Origin: Pelagibius sp040217155
Lineage (GTDB): Bacteria; Pseudomonadota; Alphaproteobacteria; Kiloniellales; Kiloniellaceae
Direction of reading: 5' to 3'
Assembly (NCBI GenBank): GCA_040217155.1
Contig: JAVJNS010000002.1
Span: 124,001 to 188,000 of the forward strand
DNA length: 64,000 nt
Position numbers and translations under genes: made by a program. Below are positions 50,904 through 58,753 of this stretch, piece by piece. Under the pieces are notes generated by a model. It was not told the DNA's origin. It searched no databases and was given only the letters and a program-made list of their open reading frames with translations. Every line of letters starts with the position of its first letter. The stretch's first letter is position 1.

Positions 50904-51719
50904 ATGGACGCCAACCTCCATGCCATCGCCGCCCGCCTGATCGCGGCCCACGATTCGGCTTCCTTGTTGGAGCCGATCACCGCCGCGCTGCCGGATTTCT
51001 CCGTCGCCGAGGCCTACGCCGTGCTGGCCGAGATCGAGGCGCGGCGCCGCGCCCAGGGCTGGCGGGCGGTCGGGCGCAAGATCGGCTTCACCAACCGCAC
51101 GATCTGGGACCGCTACGGCGTCCGGCAGCCGATGTGGGCGCATGTCTGGGCGCACAGCGTCCATCAGGCGGAACAGGGGCGCGCGGCGCTGTCGCTGGCG
51201 GCCTTCGTGCAGCCCCGCCTCGAGCCGGAGGTGGTGTTCAAGCTGAAGGCGCCGCTGGCGCCGGGCGACGACCCCCTGGCGGTTCTGGAAAGCGTCGAGT
51301 GGATCGCGCCGGGCTTCGAGATCGTGCAGAGCCACTTCCCGGAGTGGAAGTTCACGGCACCCGACTGCACCGCCGCCTTCGGGCTGCATGCTGCGCTGAT
51401 CGTCGGCGCGCCTCTGCCCGTCACCGAAGCCAACCGCGCGGCGATCGCGGCGCTGCTGCCGGTCTTCGAGGCGACGCTCAGCCGCGGCGGAACCGCCGTC
51501 GACCGCGGGCTCGGCGCCGATGTACTGGACAGCCCGGCGCTGGCGCTGGCCGATCTCGCCAGGGTGCTCGCCGGGCAGCCGCGGTTTCCGCCGCTGGCCG
51601 CCGGCGAGATCGTCACCACCGGCACTCTCACCGACGCCTGGCCGATAGCGCCCGGCGAAACCTGGTCGTCCGACTATGGCGCCCTGGGCTTGCAGGGCTT
51701 GACCGTTACCTTCGAATGA
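50904..51719 (+). CDS. 2-keto-4-pentenoate hydratase / FAH-superfamily protein
   Basis: 271-aa protein of the MhpD/4-oxalocrotonate decarboxylase branch of the fumarylacetoacetase superfamily. Visible elements are GRKIGFTNRTIWDRYGV near residue 51, the metal-site LEPEVVFKLKAPL near residue 108, EIVQSHFPEWKFTAPDC near residue 135 and VTTGTLTDAWPIAPGE near residue 240. Such enzymes hydrate or decarboxylate keto-enoic acids after aromatic ring cleavage. It is divergent from the PanE-like gene and close to the cupin operon, so it may process the ring-cleavage product. Confidence 0.85.
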   Translation: MDANLHAIAARLIAAHDSASLLEPITAALPDFSVAEAYAVLAEIEARRRAQGWRAVGRKIGFTNRTIWDRYGVRQPMWAHVWAHSVHQAEQGRAALSLAAFVQPRLEPEVVFKLKAPLAPGDDPLAVLESVEWIAPGFEIVQSHFPEWKFTAPDCTAAFGLHAALIVGAPLPVTEANRAAIAALLPVFEATLSRGGTAVDRGLGADVLDSPALALADLARVLAGQPRFPPLAAGEIVTTGTLTDAWPIAPGETWSSDYGALGLQGLTVTFE

Positions 51720-51752
51720 ACGCTTGCGGAATGGAGAGGAGACTCACCGCGA

Positions 51753-53126
51753 TCAACGGCTTGGCCAAACCGGGTGGTGCAGGTCGATAATGTAAGAGTG
51801 CCTGTGTTTCAGCGGGGCGTGGTAGTGAGGATGCCGATGAGGTGCCGGCCCTTCCCAGCCCTGATGTGCATGTTGATGGTGTTCGTCGTGAACATGCAGG
51901 TGCTTGTGTTCCTGTTCTTGGTGCCGGTGCTCCAGTTCACCGGAGTCGTGGCGCGGCCATAGAAGCAGTGCCATGGCGGTCGAGGTCAGAGCTACGGCCG
52001 CAAGGACGGCAAAAGCCGAAGTCGGACCGAGCACTCCACCAGCCCAACCGGCGAGTGGGTAGGCAACCAACCAACAGGCGTGAGACAAGGCGAACTGTGC
52101 CGCATAGACGGCCGGCCGGTCGCCGTCGTGGGCTGAGCGCCTGAGAAGGCGGCCCGTCGGGGTTTGAACAAGTGAAGAACCAACGCCAAGAACGAACCAA
52201 ATAACCAGAAGGAACTGCAGGCCAGGCTCACTCAAACCGAGCAGGAGACCGCTGCCCAAGACGGCTCCGCCCATTAGCATGATCGGGCGATCAGGCAGGC
52301 GATCCAGGAATCGGGGTAACAAAAGCGCCACAACCATTGATCCCGCTCCGGCGGCGGCGAATGCGACGGCGGTGTCGCTATCCGTGCCGCCCAGGCGATC
52401 ACGAACGTAAACGACAGTATTTACGATTATCATGGCTCCAGCACTCGCCACCGCGAGCGAAAGCGCCAACAGCGCCCGCAGTCGGGGTGTCTTGACGTAG
52501 GCCCGGATTCCAAATGTCATGTTGTGCCATATGCCGCGTTCGCGCTCGTGAGGCTTGGGGTCGGGCAAGCGCACGGAAAGAACCAGAAAGGCAGAGACCA
52601 GAAATCCTAGCGCGTTCGCCACGAACAAGGCGTTGTAGGTCAATGAGACCAGGGCAATCGCGGCAATCGTTGGGCTCAGCAGGTTCTCCAGATCATACGC
52701 CAATCGAGATAGCGACAGCGCCCGCGTGTACTGGGCTTCGTCCTGCAGAACATCCGGGATCGTAGCCTGGAAGGTCGGGGTAAATCCCGCCGAGCATGCA
52801 CTCAACAGAAATATGAGCAGGTAAATCTGCCAAAGCTCGGTGACGAGTGGCAGGCATGCGATACTGACGGCGCGGGCAATATCGAGCCCGATCAGCAGTT
52901 GGCGGCGCGGCAGCCGATGCGCAATGCTGCCAACGATTGGAGCGATGCCAACATAGGCCACCATTTTTATGGCCAGCGCGGTGCCAAGCACCATTCCTGC
53001 GTCCGCACCCGCCAGATCATATGCCAGCAGGGCCAGCGCGACAGTTGACAGACCGGTGCCCGCAAGTGCGATGACCTGTGCCGCTAAAAGCCGGCGATAA
53101 GTTCGATCTTTCAGAGGAGAGTTCAT
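51753..53126 (-). CDS. MFS exporter with a histidine-rich C-terminal tail
   Basis: 457-aa major facilitator protein with 12 TM segments. After the last TM (about residue 395) comes a cytoplasmic tail of about 60 residues packed with His (HRHQEQEHKHLHVHDEHHQHAH and more). Similar tails occur in nickel, cobalt and zinc exporters, so metal efflux is likely, but the family also exports drugs. The region is visibly less GC-rich than its neighbours, a sign of transfer. The next gene on this strand is 198 bases away, so it is probably expressed alone. Confidence 0.85.
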   Translation of the reverse strand: MNSPLKDRTYRRLLAAQVIALAGTGLSTVALALLAYDLAGADAGMVLGTALAIKMVAYVGIAPIVGSIAHRLPRRQLLIGLDIARAVSIACLPLVTELWQIYLLIFLLSACSAGFTPTFQATIPDVLQDEAQYTRALSLSRLAYDLENLLSPTIAAIALVSLTYNALFVANALGFLVSAFLVLSVRLPDPKPHERERGIWHNMTFGIRAYVKTPRLRALLALSLAVASAGAMIIVNTVVYVRDRLGGTDSDTAVAFAAAGAGSMVVALLLPRFLDRLPDRPIMLMGGAVLGSGLLLGLSEPGLQFLLVIWFVLGVGSSLVQTPTGRLLRRSAHDGDRPAVYAAQFALSHACWLVAYPLAGWAGGVLGPTSAFAVLAAVALTSTAMALLLWPRHDSGELEHRHQEQEHKHLHVHDEHHQHAHQGWEGPAPHRHPHYHAPLKHRHSYIIDLHHPVWPSR

Positions 53127-53323
53127 TTCTGGAAAATTTCAACCTTTCCCAAATGGTCTCAGTTGCCTGGAAGCGATGATACTCCAAGTATGAAGGAATC
53201 CGAGACGGCGAATTTCGCAAGCTCTGGACAACATACTGGACATGGTGCGCTTTGATCTGCTTTGAAACGAGAGCGTAAGGCTTTTGGTGCCAGGGCGCTT
53301 TCGATTAAGTTGCGGCGGCCGCG

Positions 53324-53914
53324 TCAGAGCTGCGAAACCACCGCGATCCCGACCACCGCCAGCATGGAAGCGGCCATGGCCATGTTGACGGCGCGCTGCT
53401 GGCGCGGCGGCAAGTCGAGGCGGCGCAGGGTCACGCCGGTCCACAGCCAGGCGATGTGGATCGGAATCCACAGGGCGTTGAAGATCGCCAGCTTGATGGC
53501 GGTCTCCGCCGCCAGCGCGCCGGGCAGGAAGGCGAAACCGGAGAACAGGGCGGTGTTGACCGCGTAGGCCTTGGGATTGATCGGCTGCAGCGCCAGGCCG
53601 TTCCAGAAGCCCGGCGCGGACTCTGAATGAATAAAGGCGACGCGCGCGCCGGCGAAGGCGATCTTGGCGGCGAGCCACAGCAGATAGAGCGCCGAGGCCC
53701 AGAGCAGCAGCGTGCGCAGCCAGGGCAGGCCGAGCGCGGCCGCGGCGACGCCGGAAATCACCAGGCCGGCGACGATGAAGTTGCCGGCCCACAGCCCCGC
53801 CACGTAGGCGAGGCCCGCCCGATAGCCGAAGCCCGAGCCGACCCCGGCGGTCGAGAGCACGCCGGGACCGGGGGTGATGACGAGGAAGAAGACGGCGGCG
53901 GCGAATTCGAGCAT
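53324..53914 (-). CDS. LysE-family amino acid exporter
   Basis: 196-aa inner-membrane protein with about five to six TM segments and the LysE/RhtB motif ITPGPGVLSTAGVGSGFGYRAGLAYVAG near residue 14, then LQPINPKAYAVNTALFSGF near residue 105. Exports amino acids or related small solutes; the substrate cannot be told from sequence. The gene stands alone between the MFS and CopB genes. Confidence 0.88.
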   Translation of the reverse strand: MLEFAAAVFFLVITPGPGVLSTAGVGSGFGYRAGLAYVAGLWAGNFIVAGLVISGVAAAALGLPWLRTLLLWASALYLLWLAAKIAFAGARVAFIHSESAPGFWNGLALQPINPKAYAVNTALFSGFAFLPGALAAETAIKLAIFNALWIPIHIAWLWTGVTLRRLDLPPRQQRAVNMAMAASMLAVVGIAVVSQL

Positions 53915-53993
53915 GGCGCTGGGTAGCAGGCGCGCCGAGAATAATCAACGCCGCGTGCAGCTTGGCGATGACTCGATTGTGCGCTGCTCCAGG

Positions 53994-54728
53994 CTAGAAG
54001 AAAATCCGAACACCGGCGACGAAGGAAACGGCATCCACGTCCCCGCCTTCGTCCCTGGTGAAATCGGCGGTGTCGAAGAGATCGCGTTCGTAGTTGACGC
54101 CGATGTAGGGCGCGAACTCTCGCGTGATCTCGTAGCGCAGGCGCAGGCCCAATTCGATATCCGTCGGGCCCGAGCCGGTGCCGTACTTTTCAACCTCCTG
54201 AACCGCGACGTTCAGTTCCGCCGACGGCTGCAGGATCAGCCGTTGGGTGATCAGAAGTTCGTACTCCGCCTCGAAGCGGGCGGAGACGTCACCGTCCTCG
54301 CTGATGAACAGCGCGGTGTCGACCTCGAAGAATTGTGGCGCCAGTCCCTGCAGGCCGATGACGGCGAAAGCCCGCTCGGGATCCGGCTCGAAGTCGTAGC
54401 GCACGCCGATCTGGGCATCGAAAAAGTCGGTGACCAGCCGGCTGTAAAGCACCTGCAGCTCGGCCGTCTCAAGGCCGCCGTCGATGACCTGCTCGCCCGT
54501 GGTCTTGAAGGCGAGCTTGTCGTAGTCGGTGCCCGCCCAGCCTTGCGCCTCCCAGGCATAGGCGTCGTCGCCGTCGCTGAGGCGGTATTCGTTCTGGTCG
54601 AGCTGAAAGAAAGTGTAGATCTGATCGTCCTGCTCGGCCGCCTTGACGGGACCGGCAAGCATGGCCGGGGCGAGCGCCCCGGCCAGGACCGCCGCCAAGA
54701 GGCGTCCTCTGGTCGTGATGAAATGCAT
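53994..54728 (-). CDS. copB: Copper resistance outer-membrane protein CopB
   Basis: 244-aa protein with Sec signal (cleavage near PVKAAE, about residue 31) and a beta-barrel of the CopB/PcoB family: LQVLYSRLVTDFFDAQIGVRYDFEPDPERAFAVIG, LQPSAELNVAVQEV, GLRLRYEITREFAPYIGVNYERD and a C-terminal Phe (GVRIFF) typical of barrels. It is shorter than Pseudomonas CopB because the Met-rich N-terminal part is missing. I chose the ATG at 54728, 12 bases after copA. Works with the multicopper oxidase in periplasmic copper detoxification. Confidence 0.9.
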   Translation of the reverse strand: MHFITTRGRLLAAVLAGALAPAMLAGPVKAAEQDDQIYTFFQLDQNEYRLSDGDDAYAWEAQGWAGTDYDKLAFKTTGEQVIDGGLETAELQVLYSRLVTDFFDAQIGVRYDFEPDPERAFAVIGLQGLAPQFFEVDTALFISEDGDVSARFEAEYELLITQRLILQPSAELNVAVQEVEKYGTGSGPTDIELGLRLRYEITREFAPYIGVNYERDLFDTADFTRDEGGDVDAVSFVAGVRIFF

Positions 54729-54739
54729 TTTCCTGGTTC

Positions 54740-56476
54740 CTAGTTGGCCTGGGCGGTTTGGGGTCCACCTTCGACGATGACTTCGCGGAACATGCCGGTG
54801 GCCATGTGATACAAGAGGTGACAATGGAAGGCCCATTTGCCGGGCGCATCGACCTCGACTTCGGTATAGACCGTGGTCCCTGGGGCGATGCTGACCGTGT
54901 GCTTGATCGGGTTCCATTTCCCGCTGCCGTTGTCGAGCAGAGACCACATGCCGTGCAGGTGCATCGGATGGGTCATCATGGTTTCGTTGACGAACTTGAA
55001 GCGCACGCGTTCCCCGTATTGCAGACGGATCGGATCCGCCGCGGAGTACTTCTTGCCATTGATCGACCAGATGTAGCGCTCCATATTGCCGGTCAGGCGG
55101 ACCTCGATCTCCCGGGTCGCAGGCCGGTCCTCGAACAGCGGCTTCTGGGCCTTGAGGTCGGCATAGGAGAGGAACTTGCCGCCGTTGGCCGCCGTCGGCA
55201 GCAGGCCGCTGCCGGGGGCATAGAAGGGGTCCTGCCGGGCGCCGTCCGCCGCCGGCATCGCCCCGTTGGCCATCGCCCCGTTGGCCATCGCCGTATGGCC
55301 CATCGCCGCATGGTCCATCCCGGACATCGGCGCTTCGGCTGCCGGCGCCGCGTCGTCCTGCGGCATCTGGTTGTGGTCCATCCCGGCCATCGCGCCGCTA
55401 CCCATGTCGGCCATGGTGAGCAGGGGGCGTTTGCGCTGTGCGGGAACCGGCCCCGCCATGCCCTCGCGCGGGGCCAGCGTGGCGCGGGCCAGACCGGTCC
55501 GCGCCATCGGCTCGGCGACGATGGTGTAGGCCTTGTCCTCCGTCGGACGCAGGATCACGTCATAGGTCTCGGCGACCGCGATGCGGAACTCGTCGACATT
55601 GACCGGCTGCACGTTGTTGCCGTCGGCCTGCACCACGGTCATCTCGAGCCCGGGCACCCGGACGTCGAAATAGGTCATGGCGGAAGCGTTGATGAAGCGC
55701 AGCCGCACCCGCTCGCCCGGCTCGAAGAGTCCGGTCCAGTTCTGCGCCGGGCTCTTGCCGTTGACCAGGAAGGTGTAGCCGCTGATGTCGGCGATGTCGG
55801 TCGGGGTCATGCGCATCCCGCCCCAGGCCAGGCGGTCGGCAAGGGTCGCGTCGAGACCGTTCGTGGCGGCGTCGTCGAAGAAGGACATCAAGGTGCGTTG
55901 GTCGTAGTTGTAGTAGTCCGACTGCTTCTTCAGGTTGGCCAGAATCGCTTCCGGCCGGGTGTCGTGCCAGTCCGAGAGGACGACGACGTAGTCGCGGTCG
56001 TAGCGGAAGGGCTCGCGGTTCTGCGGCTCGATGACGATGGAGCCGTAGACGCCCGCCTGTTCCTGCAGGCCGGAGTGGCTGTGGAACCAGTAGGTGCCGC
56101 TCTGCTGGGCCGGAAAGCGGTAGGTAAAGGTAGTGCCGGGCTCGATGCCGTCGAAGCTGAGGCCGGGGACGCCGTCCTGCGCGGCCGGCAGGATTAGTCC
56201 GTGCCAGTGGATCGAGCTGTCCACGTCGAGGGTGTTGGTCACGTTGATGACCAGGTCCTCGCCTTCCTTGAACCGCAGAGTCGGTCCCGGCAGCGTTCCG
56301 TTGACGGTGAGAGCGGTGCTCTCCTTGCCGGTGATGTTGACCTTGGTCTTGCCGATGGTCAGGTCATAGGTGGCCGCAAGACTGGGGAGCGCGCCGAGCA
56401 GTGCTGACGCGACCCCGACGACGGCCAGGGATTTCGAGAGAGCTCGTCCATGTGAGCTTGGATGACGACGGCCCAT
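54740..56476 (-). CDS. copA: Multicopper oxidase of the CopA copper-resistance family
   Basis: 578-aa periplasmic Cu(I) oxidase. Copper motifs are HWHG near residue 90, WFHSHSG near residue 130, HPMHLHG near residue 515 and HCHLLYHMATGM near residue 555. A Met/His-rich insertion near residues 365-410 (MAGMDHNQMP, GMDHAAMGHTAMANGAM) probably binds excess copper. The export signal begins GRRHPSS. I chose the ATG at 56476 behind GGAGA; an ATG seven codons earlier is possible. Lies between the cupredoxin and copB genes. Confidence 0.93.
   Translation of the reverse strand: MGRRHPSSHGRALSKSLAVVGVASALLGALPSLAATYDLTIGKTKVNITGKESTALTVNGTLPGPTLRFKEGEDLVINVTNTLDVDSSIHWHGLILPAAQDGVPGLSFDGIEPGTTFTYRFPAQQSGTYWFHSHSGLQEQAGVYGSIVIEPQNREPFRYDRDYVVVLSDWHDTRPEAILANLKKQSDYYNYDQRTLMSFFDDAATNGLDATLADRLAWGGMRMTPTDIADISGYTFLVNGKSPAQNWTGLFEPGERVRLRFINASAMTYFDVRVPGLEMTVVQADGNNVQPVNVDEFRIAVAETYDVILRPTEDKAYTIVAEPMARTGLARATLAPREGMAGPVPAQRKRPLLTMADMGSGAMAGMDHNQMPQDDAAPAAEAPMSGMDHAAMGHTAMANGAMANGAMPAADGARQDPFYAPGSGLLPTAANGGKFLSYADLKAQKPLFEDRPATREIEVRLTGNMERYIWSINGKKYSAADPIRLQYGERVRFKFVNETMMTHPMHLHGMWSLLDNGSGKWNPIKHTVSIAPGTTVYTEVEVDAPGKWAFHCHLLYHMATGMFREVIVEGGPQTAQAN
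55253..55312. repeat. 15-bp tandem repeat in the Met-rich region of copA
   Basis: About four adjacent units related to ATGGCCAACGGGGCG (read on the minus strand), coding AMxxG repeats such as AMANG. In-frame expansion would add Met residues. Confidence 0.7.
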
Positions 56477-56505
56477 GATCTTTTGTTCTCCGTTCATTGC
56501 CTGGC

Positions 56506-57111
56506 TCAGCTGTCCGCCTGGGCAGGCTTGACGAACCTGATGTCGCCCATCATGCCGGACTCGTAGTGTCCCGGGACGTTGCAGGCGAATTTCAGATCGG
56601 TGGCGGCGGCGAACTTCCAGACCAATTCCCGTGTCGTGCCGGGTTCGACCAGGACGCTGTTGGGGTCGTCGTGGGCGTGGCCGGACATGTCCATGGCAGA
56701 GTGCGCCATGTTTGGCATGTCGGGGTTCATTCCGGTCGCCGTCATTATGCCACTTTCCATCATCGCCTTCATTTCATTCTGATGGGCGCGATGGAGATCG
56801 CTGGTGCCGATGTTGAACTCGTGGAGGAACTCTCCCCCGTTGCGGATCACGAAGCGGACCGTCTCGCCGGCTCGGATTTCGAGGGCTTCCGGCTCGAAAT
56901 AGTTATCTTTCATGGCGATCTCGATGGTGCGGTCCGCTTCGGCGGCTAGGCCAACTTCGCCGAAGGGCAGGGCATCGGAATGACCATGCGCTGCGGCCTC
57001 GCCGGCATCTTGACCCGAATCGTGCGAAGCGGCCGCCAGGGCGGCGCCGGCGCCGGAAAGCGCGGCGACGGCAAAGGCGGCAACGAAGGTCTTGGAAAAC
57101 TGAACTGGCAT
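56506..57111 (-). CDS. Secreted cupredoxin-domain copper protein
   Basis: 201-aa periplasmic protein with a Sec signal (first 27 residues) and one cupredoxin domain. Copper ligands are likely His in LHEFNIG near residue 115 and CNVPGHYESGMM (Cys, His, Met) near residue 180. Between them is a Met/His-rich insertion (HQNEMKAMMESGIM, MPNMAHSAMDMSGHAH). It is first in the operon cupredoxin-copA-copB and may carry copper to or from CopA. CopI-like proteins have this layout. Confidence 0.87.
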   Translation of the reverse strand: MPVQFSKTFVAAFAVAALSGAGAALAAASHDSGQDAGEAAAHGHSDALPFGEVGLAAEADRTIEIAMKDNYFEPEALEIRAGETVRFVIRNGGEFLHEFNIGTSDLHRAHQNEMKAMMESGIMTATGMNPDMPNMAHSAMDMSGHAHDDPNSVLVEPGTTRELVWKFAAATDLKFACNVPGHYESGMMGDIRFVKPAQADS

Positions 57112-57325
57112 CAGGCGTACTCCATGGATGTCAAGAATCGCGCGCTGCCACCGTGGCGGACAGGCGCGTATTTGGGGTTGGACAACGGATGGCTCAGTGT
57201 CCGGGCGCAGCCGGACGTGGCTCAGCGCGACTGACTGCTTAGCTAAGAGAGGCAGCTGCCGATTTGCGCCGCTGCGGTCCGCACGTCGGCTGAGCGCTTG
57301 GCGCGCCCGAAATCAGGTCAGCGGT

Positions 57326-57691
57326 TCAGGAAAAGGATCGCGGAGGCGGCGGGTCAAAGGAGGCGAAATGCTGCCGATAGGCCTTTGACTGCGGAAGCGG
57401 CGCGGCGACCACCATGTAGGCTGCCGATGACGCCGAAGCCGGGCGCTGCAGCGGGTCGAAGATGTGCATGCACTCGGTCTGGGCCATGACCATCCCCCCG
57501 GCGGTGCCCGCCGACGGTTGCAGAAACTCGGTCTTGTGGCAGAACTCGACCGCCCGACTGTGACTGTCCGCGCCGCCCGACGCGCGCGCGTGGGTAAGCC
57601 CCGGGCTGACGGCCAAAACCAAGGCGGCGACAAGTGCCAGCATCCTGGCTGTCGCGCTTAGCCATGCCACTATGATGTTCCGGATCTCCAT
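57326..57691 (-). CDS. Small exported protein upstream of the copper genes, function unknown
   Basis: 121-aa protein with an N-terminal hydrophobic signal (IIVAWLSATARMLALVAALVLAV) and a mature part with two Cys (EFCHKTEFL and QTECMHIF). The Cys/His/Met content would suit metal binding. I chose the ATG at 57691; a GTG at 57721 is also possible. It is in line with, but 214 bases before, the cupredoxin gene. I do not recognise the family. Confidence 0.55.
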   Translation of the reverse strand: MEIRNIIVAWLSATARMLALVAALVLAVSPGLTHARASGGADSHSRAVEFCHKTEFLQPSAGTAGGMVMAQTECMHIFDPLQRPASASSAAYMVVAAPLPQSKAYRQHFASFDPPPPRSFS

Positions 57692-57875
57692 GCCTACCCA
57701 GCGTGTGATGCACTGCAACACCGACTACTTGGGGGTTCCCCTGCTGGAAGGTCAAGGGGCAAGCGACGGATTTTCCAGCCGGGCCCGATTTCCGTGGCCG
57801 GTCCTGCCGCCCCGGCGGAGCGAAGGCACGATGGTCGCGGCGCCCGGCCACGTACCGGGCCGCCCTGGTCCGGCT

Positions 57876-58688
57876 TCACTCGAACATCTCCGGACTGCGT
57901 TCGGCCAGCTGGTCGTAGACCGGCTGGAAGTGGAGCCAGCCGATGTACTCGCTGCCGACGTGCTCGCGGCTGTAGCGCGCGGCTTGCGCCGGTACCGGCA
58001 CCGGCTTGCTGCCGGTCGCCTCGACCATCAGCTGCTGCTGGCAGCAGCGCTCCAGGGCGATGAACCAGAAGGCGGCGGCGTCGATGGAGTGGCGGCTGGC
58101 GGAGAACAGACCGTGGTTCTGGTGGATCGCCGCTTTGACACCCTTGAAGGCGCTGGCGATGCGCGGGCCGGCGTCGTTCTCGACGGCCACCGCGCCGGCA
58201 TCCTCGCGGATCACCGCATGATCCTCGAAGAAGGCGCAGGCGTCCTGGGTGATCGGCTCCAGCGGCCGGCCGAGCGCGGCGAAGGCGGTGCCGTAGAGAG
58301 TGTGGGCATGGCACATGGCGAGGATATCGGGATGCGCCTCGTGTACCGCCGCGTGCAGCACGAAACCGGCGCGGTTCACCGCGTAGTCGCCCTCGATCAC
58401 CTGGCCGGCGTGGTCGACCAGGATCAGGTTGGAGAGCTTCACCCGGTCGAAGTGCACCGCCATGGGGTTGGTCCAGTAGAGCTCCGGGCGCTCAGGGTCG
58501 CGGATCGTCAGGTGCCCGGCGAAACCGAAGTCGAGACCCTGCTGCGCGAAGGCGCGGCAGGCGGCGACCAGCCGCTTCTTGCGGTGCAGCCGCAGTTCGT
58601 CGGGCGAATTGAAGGCCGGTTCCTCGGGGAACTTCAGGCCCTGCTGTTCCGGCTGGTAGATCGAGGTGCGGTTTCCGAGGTCGAGCAT
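57876..58688 (-). CDS. Class II aldolase/adducin-family protein
   Basis: 270-aa zinc-dependent lyase fold. Metal ligands are visible as MCHAHTLYG (two His near residue 135) and HQNHGLFSA (His near residue 197); GFAGHLTIRDPE near residue 55 and the proton donor region EDHAVIRED follow the family. Members are sugar-phosphate aldolases or decarboxylases. In M. loti vitamin B6 degradation the step after the 5-dehydrogenase uses a decarboxylase of this family, so this gene is a possible but unproven candidate, lying 8 kb from the operon. Confidence 0.8.
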   Translation of the reverse strand: MLDLGNRTSIYQPEQQGLKFPEEPAFNSPDELRLHRKKRLVAACRAFAQQGLDFGFAGHLTIRDPERPELYWTNPMAVHFDRVKLSNLILVDHAGQVIEGDYAVNRAGFVLHAAVHEAHPDILAMCHAHTLYGTAFAALGRPLEPITQDACAFFEDHAVIREDAGAVAVENDAGPRIASAFKGVKAAIHQNHGLFSASRHSIDAAAFWFIALERCCQQQLMVEATGSKPVPVPAQAARYSREHVGSEYIGWLHFQPVYDQLAERSPEMFE

Positions 58689-58753
58689 TCTAGGGGCCTC
58701 CTGAGATTCTCAATTCATTTGCCGGCCATTGTCTTCGAACCTCCGGTCCCTGA

